This document shows, one piece after another, positions 32,406 to 40,070 of a stretch of DNA of 40,070 bases. Location of the stretch: positions 1 to 40,070 of the forward strand of contig JAHHHW010000126.1 in assembly GCA_019359115.1 (NCBI GenBank), written 5' to 3'. Position numbers and translations under genes: made by a program. Below the pieces are notes generated by a model. The model searched no databases, was not told where the DNA came from, and saw only the letters and a list, made by a program, of their open reading frames with translations. The stretch is from Pelatocladus maniniholoensis HA4357-MV3 (GTDB taxonomy: Bacteria > Cyanobacteriota > Cyanobacteriia > Cyanobacteriales > Nostocaceae). How positions within the stretch are numbered: the first letter of the stretch is position 1; each line of letters begins with the position of its first letter.

Positions 32406-33926
32406 TCAACGACTGTAGAGTTGTGTCATCTCCAACAATCTTTGACTCAACTCTGATGTCAGTAAATCAGAACTGGTGTAACGCCAACGCCAATTACCAG
32501 CATTCACACTTGGATCGTTCATTCTGCCACTGTTATCTAAACCCAAAATATCTTGCAGGGGAAGAATCGCTAAATCAGCGACAGAAGCTAAAGCTGTGCG
32601 AATGAATTCCCAATTGATTTCCAGAACTTCGTCTGGCGAATCATAACCCAGATATTTAGCAATCATTTGCTTTTCTTCAGGTTTAGCTCCATCTTGCCAC
32701 CAACCGAGTGTAGTTTCGTTATCGTGAGTACCTGGATAGACGACACTATTTTGAATGTAATGGTGGGGTAGGTAAGCATTATCTGAACCACCACCGAAGG
32801 CAAATTGCAAGATTCGCATTCCTGGAAAATCAAAGCGATCGCGCAAGTATTCTACTTCTGGTGTGATGATTCCTAAATCTTCTGCCATCACGGGCAAACT
32901 ATCCAAGGTTGTTTCTAGAGTTTCAAAAAATTCCACTCCTGGTGCTTTCACCCATTCACCATTGATAGCTGTTTCTTCCCCAGCAGGTACGCGCCAGTAA
33001 GCTTCAAAACCCCGGAAGTGATCAATTCTGACAATATCTACATATTGTAATGTGGCTCGGAAACGTTCAATCCACCAGGCAAAGTTGGTTTGCTGCAATT
33101 TCTCCCAATCGTAAACTGGATTCCCCCACAACTGCCCAGTAGCGCTAAAATAATCTGGTGGCACACCCGCTATATAAGCAGGTTCGAGGGTTTGTGAGTC
33201 GAGTTGAAAAATATCAGGATTTGCCCACACATCAGAACTGTTGTGACAAACGTAAATAGAAATATCCCCAACAATTTGGATGTTTTTGTCGTTGGCGTAG
33301 GCACGTAGTTGTAACCACTGTTGAAAAAATTTAAATTGTAAGAATTTATGGTATTGTATTTCGTTGTTGAGATCTTCAGTCGCGGCTTGTAAGGCACTGG
33401 GTTCACGGCGAGCGATCGCACTTTCCCACTGACTCCACGCTTTGCCTTCGTTGGCTTCTAGTAGCGCCATAAACAAGACGTAATCGTTGAGCCAAGCCGA
33501 TTGCATCTGACAAAATTGTTCGTACTCACGGTTTGATTTTTCCGTCAGGGAATGCTGGAAGCTTTCATAAGCAAGACGGAGAATTTTCATCTTGTGAGGA
33601 ATTACCGCATCGAAATTAACTCGATTGAGGTTATCTGCTGCACTTTTTGGTGGCAGCGTCAATTCCTCTTGCGATAGTAAATTCTCTTGCACCAACTGCT
33701 CTAGACTGATCAGCAGTGGATTTCCAGCAAAAGCACTAAAATTCATTGTATAGGGTGAATGTTCATAACCCGTGGGTCCCAATGGCAAAATTTGCCAAAG
33801 TCTTTGACCACTCCTCTGCAAAAAATCCACAAACTCGTAAGCTGAATGACCTAAATCACCTATGCCAAATTGACTAGGCAGACAAGTAGGATGTAACAAA
33901 ATTCCGCTTGCTCTTTGAAAACTCAT
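32406..33926 (-). CDS. malQ: 4-alpha-glucanotransferase (amylomaltase, GH77)
   Basis: Transfers alpha-1,4-glucan segments between maltodextrins, releasing glucose, in glycogen breakdown and maltose use. The 506-residue product begins SGILLHPTCLPSQFGIGDLG, a hallmark of GH77, and contains the catalytic regions VDIVRIDHFRGFEAYW (nucleophile Asp), VMAEDLGIITPEVEYL (acid/base Glu) and YPGTHDNETTLGWW (transition-state Asp). Length is typical. A GTG precedes the ATG by one codon; the ATG at 33926 has GAGGA about nine bases upstream. Transcribed divergently from treS with 110 bp between, so the two may share control. Confidence 0.96.
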   Translation of the reverse strand: MSFQRASGILLHPTCLPSQFGIGDLGHSAYEFVDFLQRSGQRLWQILPLGPTGYEHSPYTMNFSAFAGNPLLISLEQLVQENLLSQEELTLPPKSAADNLNRVNFDAVIPHKMKILRLAYESFQHSLTEKSNREYEQFCQMQSAWLNDYVLFMALLEANEGKAWSQWESAIARREPSALQAATEDLNNEIQYHKFLQFKFFQQWLQLRAYANDKNIQIVGDISIYVCHNSSDVWANPDIFQLDSQTLEPAYIAGVPPDYFSATGQLWGNPVYDWEKLQQTNFAWWIERFRATLQYVDIVRIDHFRGFEAYWRVPAGEETAINGEWVKAPGVEFFETLETTLDSLPVMAEDLGIITPEVEYLRDRFDFPGMRILQFAFGGGSDNAYLPHHYIQNSVVYPGTHDNETTLGWWQDGAKPEEKQMIAKYLGYDSPDEVLEINWEFIRTALASVADLAILPLQDILGLDNSGRMNDPSVNAGNWRWRYTSSDLLTSELSQRLLEMTQLYSR

Positions 33927-34036
33927 CACAAAATCCTCGGAAATTCGGTATCAGGTAATACAAAAAGGTCTAAAATTTCAAAAAAAGCTGCGAGTCCCCT
34001 TGTACAATAACTTATTGCCAATAGGTTGTATAAACT

Positions 34037-37000
34037 ATGCAAAATCCGATTTTGAAGGACGATCCGCTTTGGTTTAAAGATGCTGTAATCTACGAAGTAC
34101 CTGTACGTGCCTTTGCCGATAGCGATAGCGATGGCATTGGCGATTTTTGTGGGTTAACACAAAAGTTAGATTACTTGCAAGATTTGGGAGTCACCGCAGT
34201 TTGGGTACTGCCCTTTTTCCCCTCGCCATTACGCGATGATGGCTATGACATTTCAGATTACACTAGTGTCAACCCCATATACGGTAATCTAGAAGACTTT
34301 GAGGCTTTTTTAACTGCTGCCCATGAACGCGGTATTCGTGTCATTATTGAGTTAATCATTAATCACACTTCTGATCAACATCCTTGGTTTCAACGGGCGC
34401 GGCGATCGCCTGTGGGCAGTTCAGCCAGAAATTTTTACGTTTGGAGTGACACCCCTGAAAAGTATCAAGACACGCGGATCATCTTCAAGGATTTTGAAAC
34501 CTCTAACTGGACGTGGGACCCTGTAGCAAAGGCATACTATTGGCATCGCTTTTATTCTCACCAACCAGATTTAAACTTTGAACACCCAGAACTACAGCAA
34601 GCACTATTTAATGTTGTTGATTTTTGGTTAGAGATGGGCGTGGATGGACTGCGTTTAGATGCAGTACCTTATCTTTATGAACGCGAGGGAACCAACTGTG
34701 AGAACCTACCAGAAACTCACGAGTTCTTAAAGAAATTGCGCCGCCATGTAGACGACAATTTCCCTAACCGGATGTTACTGGCAGAAGCAAATCAGTGGCC
34801 AGAAGATGCGGTGGAGTATTACGGTCAAGGGGATGAGTGCCAAATGGATTTTCACTTCCCCCTGATGCCACGTCTGTATATGGCGTTACATATGGAAGAT
34901 AGCTTCCCCATAATTGACATTTTGCAGCAGACGCCACAAATCCCCGATAACTGCCAGTGGGCGCTATTTTTACGTAACCACGATGAACTGACTTTAGAAA
35001 TGGTCAGTGATGAAGACCGTGATTACATGTATAAAGTCTACGCCCAAGATCCCCAAGCCCGGATCAACTTGGGTATTCGTCGCCGTCTGGGGCCGTTGAT
35101 GGGTAATAACCGTCGCCGGGTTGAGTTGATGAATGCTTTGTTAATGTCTTTGCCAGGTACACCAGTGTTGTATTACGGTGATGAGATTGGCATGGGAGAC
35201 AATATTTATTTGGGCGATCGCAATGGTGTACGTACTCCGATGCAGTGGAGTCCTGATAGAAACGGAGGGTTTAGTAGTGCCAATCCCCAAAGACTTTATG
35301 CTCCCTTGATTGTAGACCCAGAATATCACTACGAAGCAGTCAACGTCGAAGCACAACGGGCAAACCCAAATTCCCTGTGGTGGTGGACAAAACGACTCAT
35401 TGCGACTAGAGGACGCTATCAGGCTTTTGGTCGCGGGACATTTGAATTTTTGTATCCAGAAAACCGCAAAGTATTAGCCTTTACCCGCAACTACAACGAT
35501 GAACACATTCTAGTTGTGGCGAATCTCTCACGGTTTGTACAGAGTGTAGAATTAGATTTGTCTGCCTTTAATGGTATGGTTCCGGTAGAAATCTTTGGTC
35601 GCAGTGCTTTTCCGATAATTAGCGACTCTCCTTATTTCCTGAGCTTGGGACCCCATGCATTCTACTGGTTTACATTACAATTGCAACCCAGCTTTACTTG
35701 TCCAATTCGCACTCCCAACCAAATACCTAAACTCATAGTGAGTGGCAAATGGCAAAATATTTTTGCTAAAGGTGAAGCGAGGACAGCACTTGAAACTATA
35801 TTGCCAGATTACCTGTGTAGTTGTGCTTGGTTCGATGGCAAAACACGCATCATCCAAGCTACTCACATCACAGAAGCAATTCCTGTAAATCACGAAGACG
35901 ACACCCAAGCATATATTATTTTATTGCGGGTGGACTACACAGAAGGCGATCCCCAAACTTACGTTCTCACCCTTGCTTACGAGACAGATGGTATTGGTAA
36001 CGAGCGCTTCAGCACTCACACTGAACAAGTGGTAGCTCAAATTTACGTCCAGGGTAAACAAGAAACTGGAATTTTATTTGATGCTTTAAGACAAGAAGAC
36101 TTTTTGAGTATTCCCTTAGATGCGATCGCTCATCATCATACCTTCATGGGTATGGAGGGTAAATTAGTCGGAACAACCACAGAAGATTTCCCTGAAATTA
36201 TCACTCAAGTCAACGATAAAAGTAGTAATGTTTCCCTGGAAGCGCATTTACTTAAAGGAGAACATACTAACACAGGCATTATTTATGGCGATCGCCTGAT
36301 TTGCAAAATCTTCCGTAAAGTCGAAGCGGGTATCAACCCTGATCTAGAGATTGGTCGTTTTCTCACCAAAACTGCAATCAACAAAAGCACACCCCAGTTA
36401 GAACATTTAGCCCCCGTTGCTGGTGCATTAGAATACCACCATAAAGGATCTGCACCTATGACATTGGGGATTTTGCGAAAATATATCCCTGAGATTCGCG
36501 ATACTTGGTCTTATTCCTTGGACAGCCTGCGTGACTTTTTTGAGCAAGTTTTGCCAAAATACGTAGATATAGCTGATATTGAGCTACCATCTAACTTGTT
36601 GCAAGCAGCGCTGGAAATTCCTATTCCGGAAATGGCTCAAGAGTTCATGGGCAATTACTTAGTAGTGACTGAGTTGCTAGGACAGCGTACTGCGGAACTG
36701 CATATAGCTTTAGCATCTGATGTTGAAAATGTCAACTTCGCACCAGAGCCATTTTCTTCGTTCTACCAGCGCTCAATTTACCAATATATGCGGAATCAGG
36801 CAGGACAAACATTATTGCTGTTGAATAAACATTTAATGCAACTGCCTAATGATGTGCAACCTGTAGCAAAATTGGTACTTAATCAACGTGAGTTGATTTT
36901 GGCACGCTTTCAAGAGATTTTGAATCACAAAATCACTGCGATGCGGATTCGTTGTCATGGCAATTATTCCTTAGAGGAAGTTTTGTATACGGGTAAAGAT

Positions 37001-37414
37001 TTCATCATCATTGATTTTGAAGGTGACTCGAATCGTGCTTTAAGTGAACGCCGGATGAAGCGATCGCCCCTACGTGATGTTGCTTCCATGATCGGATCTT
37101 TCTACTATGCCAGCCGCGTTGGTTTGCTGAATGAGAAAGAAAGCGGTATACTGCGTCCCGATGAACTACCATTAGCAGAAAACTGGCAACGATTCTTTTT
37201 CTGTTGGTCTAGTGTGGCCTTCTTAAAATCCTACCTGGCAACAGCAGATCATGCAGCTTTTATACCTAAGCATCCTAGAGAGTTAAAAGTCTTACTAGAT
37301 GCTTTCTTGTTAGAGAAAGTTATCCTTGAGTTAGACTACGAACTCAAAAACCGTCCGGATTGGATTGAGATTCCTTTGCAGCGAATTTTGGAATTGTTGC
37401 AAAACTCGAAGTAA
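34037..37414 (+). CDS. treS: Trehalose synthase fused to a maltokinase-like domain
   Basis: A 1125-residue fusion. Residues 1-550 are a GH13_16 maltose alpha-D-glucosyltransferase that interconverts maltose and trehalose; nucleophile Asp208 (GLRLDAV), acid/base Glu250 (LLAEANQWP) and Asp316 (RNHDEL) are present. Residues 560-1125 are a maltokinase (Pep2/Mak)-like module with N-terminal cap and kinase fold, ending with DFIIIDFEGDSNRALSERRMKRSPLRD. In active maltokinases the loop reads HGDxHLGQ; here it is HGNYSLEEV, so the catalytic Asp is Asn976 and two further positions change. The kinase half may be inactive or serve regulation, or this may be a lineage-wide variant. Divergent from malQ, consistent with joint maltose/trehalose metabolism. 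Confidence 0.94.
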   Translation: MQNPILKDDPLWFKDAVIYEVPVRAFADSDSDGIGDFCGLTQKLDYLQDLGVTAVWVLPFFPSPLRDDGYDISDYTSVNPIYGNLEDFEAFLTAAHERGIRVIIELIINHTSDQHPWFQRARRSPVGSSARNFYVWSDTPEKYQDTRIIFKDFETSNWTWDPVAKAYYWHRFYSHQPDLNFEHPELQQALFNVVDFWLEMGVDGLRLDAVPYLYEREGTNCENLPETHEFLKKLRRHVDDNFPNRMLLAEANQWPEDAVEYYGQGDECQMDFHFPLMPRLYMALHMEDSFPIIDILQQTPQIPDNCQWALFLRNHDELTLEMVSDEDRDYMYKVYAQDPQARINLGIRRRLGPLMGNNRRRVELMNALLMSLPGTPVLYYGDEIGMGDNIYLGDRNGVRTPMQWSPDRNGGFSSANPQRLYAPLIVDPEYHYEAVNVEAQRANPNSLWWWTKRLIATRGRYQAFGRGTFEFLYPENRKVLAFTRNYNDEHILVVANLSRFVQSVELDLSAFNGMVPVEIFGRSAFPIISDSPYFLSLGPHAFYWFTLQLQPSFTCPIRTPNQIPKLIVSGKWQNIFAKGEARTALETILPDYLCSCAWFDGKTRIIQATHITEAIPVNHEDDTQAYIILLRVDYTEGDPQTYVLTLAYETDGIGNERFSTHTEQVVAQIYVQGKQETGILFDALRQEDFLSIPLDAIAHHHTFMGMEGKLVGTTTEDFPEIITQVNDKSSNVSLEAHLLKGEHTNTGIIYGDRLICKIFRKVEAGINPDLEIGRFLTKTAINKSTPQLEHLAPVAGALEYHHKGSAPMTLGILRKYIPEIRDTWSYSLDSLRDFFEQVLPKYVDIADIELPSNLLQAALEIPIPEMAQEFMGNYLVVTELLGQRTAELHIALASDVENVNFAPEPFSSFYQRSIYQYMRNQAGQTLLLLNKHLMQLPNDVQPVAKLVLNQRELILARFQEILNHKITAMRIRCHGNYSLEEVLYTGKDFIIIDFEGDSNRALSERRMKRSPLRDVASMIGSFYYASRVGLLNEKESGILRPDELPLAENWQRFFFCWSSVAFLKSYLATADHAAFIPKHPRELKVLLDAFLLEKVILELDYELKNRPDWIEIPLQRILELLQNSK

Positions 37415-37467
37415 TTGGGTTGATGTTGAGCAACGTCTTTCTTGTGTTTGCTATTGATGACTAATGG

Positions 37468-37510
37468 TTAGTAGTTAGTTAGTGGTTAACAACCAACTAC
37501 TAACTATTAA
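37468..37510. repeat. TTAGTAGTT inverted repeat after treS
   Basis: TTAGTAGTT plus a 7-base bulge plus GGTT pairs with AACC and AACTACTAA. Possible terminator-like hairpin 54 bp after the treS stop, without a U run. Confidence 0.6.
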
Positions 37511-37586
37511 CTAATTAGGGTTTGCTAAAAAAGTGATGAAAAGCTAGAGGAAGATTAGTTTATTTATAAGAAGGGCTGGCTGAAAA

Positions 37587-37636
37587 CCCATGAGGAACAG
37601 GTGCAAAGCACCGAATTCCGTCATGCGCGGCATGGG
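37587..37636. other. Multi-tier inverted repeat, possible structured RNA
   Basis: CATGA-GGAA-CA-GGTGC-AAA-GCACC-GAA-TTCC-G-TCATG forms a three-part stem (5, 4 and 5 bp) with small internal loops, and CCCATG can instead pair with CATGGG at 37631-37636. It lies 56 bp after the stop of the apcA-like gene on its 3' side. The type is not recognised; the motif GATGTAGCTTGCTTCT just after it also occurs (reverse strand) near 4766, inside the tnpB relic. Confidence 0.5.
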
Positions 37637-37691
37637 ATGTAGCTTGCTTCTGGCAGAGTAAGGCGATCGCTCTTTAGGTGATTCCTGTTGT

Positions 37692-38177
37692 CTACTGGAG
37701 AGCATTAATTAGGTAGTCGAAGTAAGTGCCAACTTCGCTTGTATCTTCTCCAGACAACATCGAGGTAGTGATGTTCTTCATGGCACGAACACTTTCGGCA
37801 ACACTCTCAATTGGGGTACCGAGGGATCTGTACATTTGGCGAACACCAACGACTCCGCTCTCTTGAATTGGCGTAGTATCTCCAGCCGCAACACTGTAAG
37901 TAATCAAGCGCAGGTAGTAATCCATATCCCGCAGACAGGTGGCAGTCATCTCTTTGCCGTAGGCATTACCACCGGGTGAAACAAGGCGTGGACTCTTTTG
38001 GAACAGTTGCTTTCCAGCTTGTTTAACAATGCGATCGCGACTCAGAGTTAAAACTTGCACAAGGCGTAGACGGCGCTCACTGCTGCCAACAAATATCTTG
38101 ATCTGATCCAGTTCTCCAGGGGTAAGATAGCGAACCTCAGCATCTGCATTTACAATCATCTTCGTAATAATACTCAT
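37692..38177 (-). CDS. apcA: Allophycocyanin alpha subunit paralogue
   Basis: A 161-residue phycobiliprotein of ApcA type and of exactly ApcA length. Seen: [39 protein letters not shown], the bilin-attachment Cys81 in [14 protein letters not shown], and [20 protein letters not shown]. It should bind phycocyanobilin and pair with an ApcB subunit. It differs from housekeeping ApcA in many conserved positions (for example LTLSRDRIV and QESGVVG), so it is a paralogue (ApcA2-like) and not the core-cylinder subunit; the apcA-apcB-apcC order of the main operon is absent. Its ATG overlaps the ftsH stop (TAATG), with AGGAG at 38185-38189 inside ftsH, so it is translated by coupling to ftsH. Confidence 0.9.
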   Translation of the reverse strand: MSIITKMIVNADAEVRYLTPGELDQIKIFVGSSERRLRLVQVLTLSRDRIVKQAGKQLFQKSPRLVSPGGNAYGKEMTATCLRDMDYYLRLITYSVAAGDTTPIQESGVVGVRQMYRSLGTPIESVAESVRAMKNITTSMLSGEDTSEVGTYFDYLINALQ

Positions 38178-39982
38178 TAGCTAACTCCTGAAAGATTTAA
38201 ATTAGGTTTATCTGAAACGGTTAAATTATTTGCAGCTTGAACCTGACTCAGCAAACTGTGCAGTTTCTCACCCTCGATAACTTCTGTCTCTAAGAGTTGA
38301 GTGGCGATCGCCTCCAGTAAGTCTCGGTTGAGCTTGAGCGTATCCAAAGCTTGCTGATGAGCCGTTTCCACAATTTCCTTCACTTCGCGATCGATTGCCT
38401 GTGCTGTTTCCTCACTCATCATCCGGCGGGGATTAGGCATCCCATCACCTAAGAACATTGGTTGTTGTCCCTGCTGGTATGCTTGCGGACCTAAGATTTT
38501 ACTCATCCCGTAGGTAGTCACCATTCGCTCTGCCAGATCCGTCGCCCGTTGCAAATCATTGGCTGCACCAGTAGTAATACTGTTAAACACAATCTCTTCA
38601 GCCGAGCGTCCACCGAGCAATGTAGCAATCTGACCCCGGAGTTCTGCTTCGTCCATGAGGAAGCGATCTTCTGTTGGCAGTTGCAGCGTATAACCCAGTG
38701 CTGCCATACCCCGTGGAACAATAGAAATTTTCTCAACTCGACCACTTTCGGTCATCAGAGAACCGACCAAGGCATGACCAACTTCGTGGTAAGCGACAAT
38801 TTTCTTTTCCTTCTCGTTCATCACCCGGCTTTTCTTTTCCAGACCTGCTACTACCCGCTCAATTGCTTCAGCAAAGTCTTCCTGTGCCACGTAGGAGCGT
38901 TGATTGCGGGCTGCTAACAGAGCGGCTTCATTCACCAGGTTTGCCAAGTCTGCCCCGGCAAAACCAGGAGTACGAGTTGCGATCGCCTTAAGATTTACGT
39001 CCTCACCCAGCTTTACTTTCCGAGCATGGATTTTGAGAATTGCTTCTCGCCCCGACAACTCCGGGCGATCGACCAAAACTTGACGGTCAAATCGACCAGG
39101 ACGCAACAGAGCAGGGTCTAATACTTCAGGGCGATTTGTGGCTGCCAGCACAATCACTGTTGCATCTTCCACTGAAAATCCATCCATTTCTGCTAACAAC
39201 TGGTTGAGTGTCTGTTCCCGCTCATCATTGCCGCCGTAGAACCCACCACTGCTGCGAGACTTGCCGATCGCATCCAATTCATCAATAAACACGATGCAGG
39301 GAGCTTGTTTCTTCGCCTGCTCAAACAGATCACGAACTCGTGAAGAACCCACACCAACAAAAAGTTCCACAAACTCAGAACCGGAGATACTGAAGAACGG
39401 CACGCCTGCTTCCCCTGCCACCGCTTTAGCCAGCAGTGTTTTACCAGTCCCCGGCGGACCCACGAGCAGCACCCCCTTGGGAATCCGCGCCCCAATCTGG
39501 GTATAGCGCCCTGGAGTCTTAAGAAAATCCACAACCTCAACTAATTCAGTCTTGGCTTCCTCTACCCCAGCTACATCGGCAAAGGTAATTTTGGCAGATT
39601 CCCCCTCGACATAAACTTTGGCTTTGCTCTTACCAATCGAGAGAACGCCTTGGGGTCCACCACCACTTCGTCTAATAAAAAACTGCCAGATTGCCACAAA
39701 AATCAAGGGTGGAATCACCCAGCCCAGAAGACTGGTAAACCAGGCATTCTTGGGCGGAGGAGTAGCGGCAAATTCAACACCCTTCTCTTCTAACAACTTG
39801 GGCAATCCCAAATCAAAGATGGGTGTAGTAGAGAAAACTTGTCCAGCCTGGTTATCGACCGTTTTCAATTGAAATTGAATTTGGTTTTGACCAACTTGCA
39901 CCCGTTCGACTTCCCCTGCCTGAACTTGATGGATGAATAGGCTTTGACGTACTCCCTGGACTAAAGCCGCAGGGATTCTCAA
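38177..39982 (-). CDS. ftsH: FtsH metalloprotease lacking its first membrane segment
   Basis: An AAA+ zinc protease, 601 residues as annotated. After a short periplasmic part come transmembrane helix 2 (83-104), the AAA domain with Walker A GPPGTGKT (175-182), Walker [35 protein letters not shown], and the protease domain with HEVGH (399-403) and a third-ligand Asp near 476. These are intact. Normal FtsH has a first membrane helix before [15 protein letters not shown]; here the frame is closed by TAA two codons before TTG 39982, and the first 13 residues are read from IS-like DNA. The product would lack the signal-anchor, so membrane insertion and hexamer placement are questionable. Followed by the coupled apcA-like gene. 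Confidence 0.9.
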   Translation of the reverse strand: MRIPAALVQGVRQSLFIHQVQAGEVERVQVGQNQIQFQLKTVDNQAGQVFSTTPIFDLGLPKLLEEKGVEFAATPPPKNAWFTSLLGWVIPPLIFVAIWQFFIRRSGGGPQGVLSIGKSKAKVYVEGESAKITFADVAGVEEAKTELVEVVDFLKTPGRYTQIGARIPKGVLLVGPPGTGKTLLAKAVAGEAGVPFFSISGSEFVELFVGVGSSRVRDLFEQAKKQAPCIVFIDELDAIGKSRSSGGFYGGNDEREQTLNQLLAEMDGFSVEDATVIVLAATNRPEVLDPALLRPGRFDRQVLVDRPELSGREAILKIHARKVKLGEDVNLKAIATRTPGFAGADLANLVNEAALLAARNQRSYVAQEDFAEAIERVVAGLEKKSRVMNEKEKKIVAYHEVGHALVGSLMTESGRVEKISIVPRGMAALGYTLQLPTEDRFLMDEAELRGQIATLLGGRSAEEIVFNSITTGAANDLQRATDLAERMVTTYGMSKILGPQAYQQGQQPMFLGDGMPNPRRMMSEETAQAIDREVKEIVETAHQQALDTLKLNRDLLEAIATQLLETEVIEGEKLHSLLSQVQAANNLTVSDKPNLNLSGVS

Positions 39983-40070
39983 ATGATGTTACGAGGCAGG
40001 ATGAATCCGTGCCTCTCCACCACTGTTCTTGCTTCTTCGACTCTTAACTAGACGGTTTCCCGTCCCCGTC
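39944..40070 (-). mobile_element. Right end (omega-RNA region) of an IS200/IS605-type element
   Basis: On the minus strand, GTCGAAGAAGCAAGAAC, GAGAGGCACGGATTCATC and TTTGAGAATCCCTGCGGC follow each other as downstream of tnpB in many cyanobacterial IS200/IS605 elements. The region ends with a hairpin (CCCTG/CAGGG) and GTACGTCAA, the TCAA matching a known right cleavage tetranucleotide of IS608. The element continues beyond 40070; its tnpB is expected there. Its edge meets ftsH at codon 14. Confidence 0.65.

Noticed and set aside
38549-38917. 122-codon frame antisense to ftsH
   Set aside because: Shadow of a GC-balanced conserved gene; no start signal and no recognisable domain.
1-40070. tRNA genes
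   Set aside because: No GTTCGAATC-type T-loop with matching acceptor stem was noticed on either strand by eye; a tRNA scan would settle it.

Overview
The window reads as chromosome of a filamentous, probably heterocyst-forming cyanobacterium (Nostocales). Evidence seen: many HIP1 octamers (GCGATCGC), AT-rich intergenic DNA full of 7-bp periodic repeats, a phycobiliprotein alpha subunit, a high-light-inducible protein, and protein families typical of the group (LpxB-related, DUF937, kinase with IMS domain, orthocaspase with formylglycine-generating-enzyme domain). No tRNA, rRNA, CRISPR array or prophage was recognised. The species cannot be named from the sequence alone.

Layout. 0-3.2 kb: a secreted protein of unknown function and an aldo/keto reductase. 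3.2-5.5 kb: a scar in which a decayed IS200/IS605-type tnpB joins the front of a ferritin-like gene to the back of a DUF89 gene. 5.7-11.4 kb: DUF937 protein, sensor kinase, dynamin/Era-like membrane GTPase, small XRE regulator followed by a PIN-domain remnant, and a VanX-type dipeptidase. 11.4-14.9 kb: two TspO-like proteins separated by a MITE with target-site duplication, then DoxX, a Gfo/Idh/MocA oxidoreductase and a Hlip. 15-25.8 kb: a 21-bp minisatellite, ThyX-like protein, LpxB-related protein, ABC exporter, hybrid kinase, YebC and LysS. 26-31.6 kb: Ser/Thr kinase, membrane-anchored serine hydrolase, and a caspase-FGE protein. 31.6-32.4 kb: a nest of repeats. 32.4-37.4 kb: divergent malQ and treS-maltokinase. 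37.7-40.07 kb: a translationally coupled ftsH-apcA pair whose ftsH has lost its first membrane segment to an IS right end.

Most interesting points. (1) The 3' end of the caspase-FGE gene looks like the variable region of a diversity-generating retroelement: a GC-rich terminal stretch with clusters of freely changing codons ending in C inside an invariant C-type-lectin frame, with no reverse transcriptase nearby, so it would be a target in trans. (2) ftsH begins at a TTG inside what looks like an IS605 right-end/omega-RNA hairpin and overlaps an apcA paralogue by one base with a Shine-Dalgarno inside ftsH. (3) Two 21-bp minisatellites of one family lie 16.5 kb apart in opposite orientation. 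(4) A 133-bp dispersed palindrome occurs three times; one copy is split exactly in its apical loop by a 208-bp element with a 6-bp duplication. (5) The maltokinase half of the TreS fusion has HGN in place of the catalytic HGD.

Functionally this is a housekeeping and stress/envelope region (starch/trehalose metabolism, photoprotection, cell-wall enzymes, signalling) heavily reworked by small mobile and repeated DNA. Family names come from motif recognition by eye; no database search was run.
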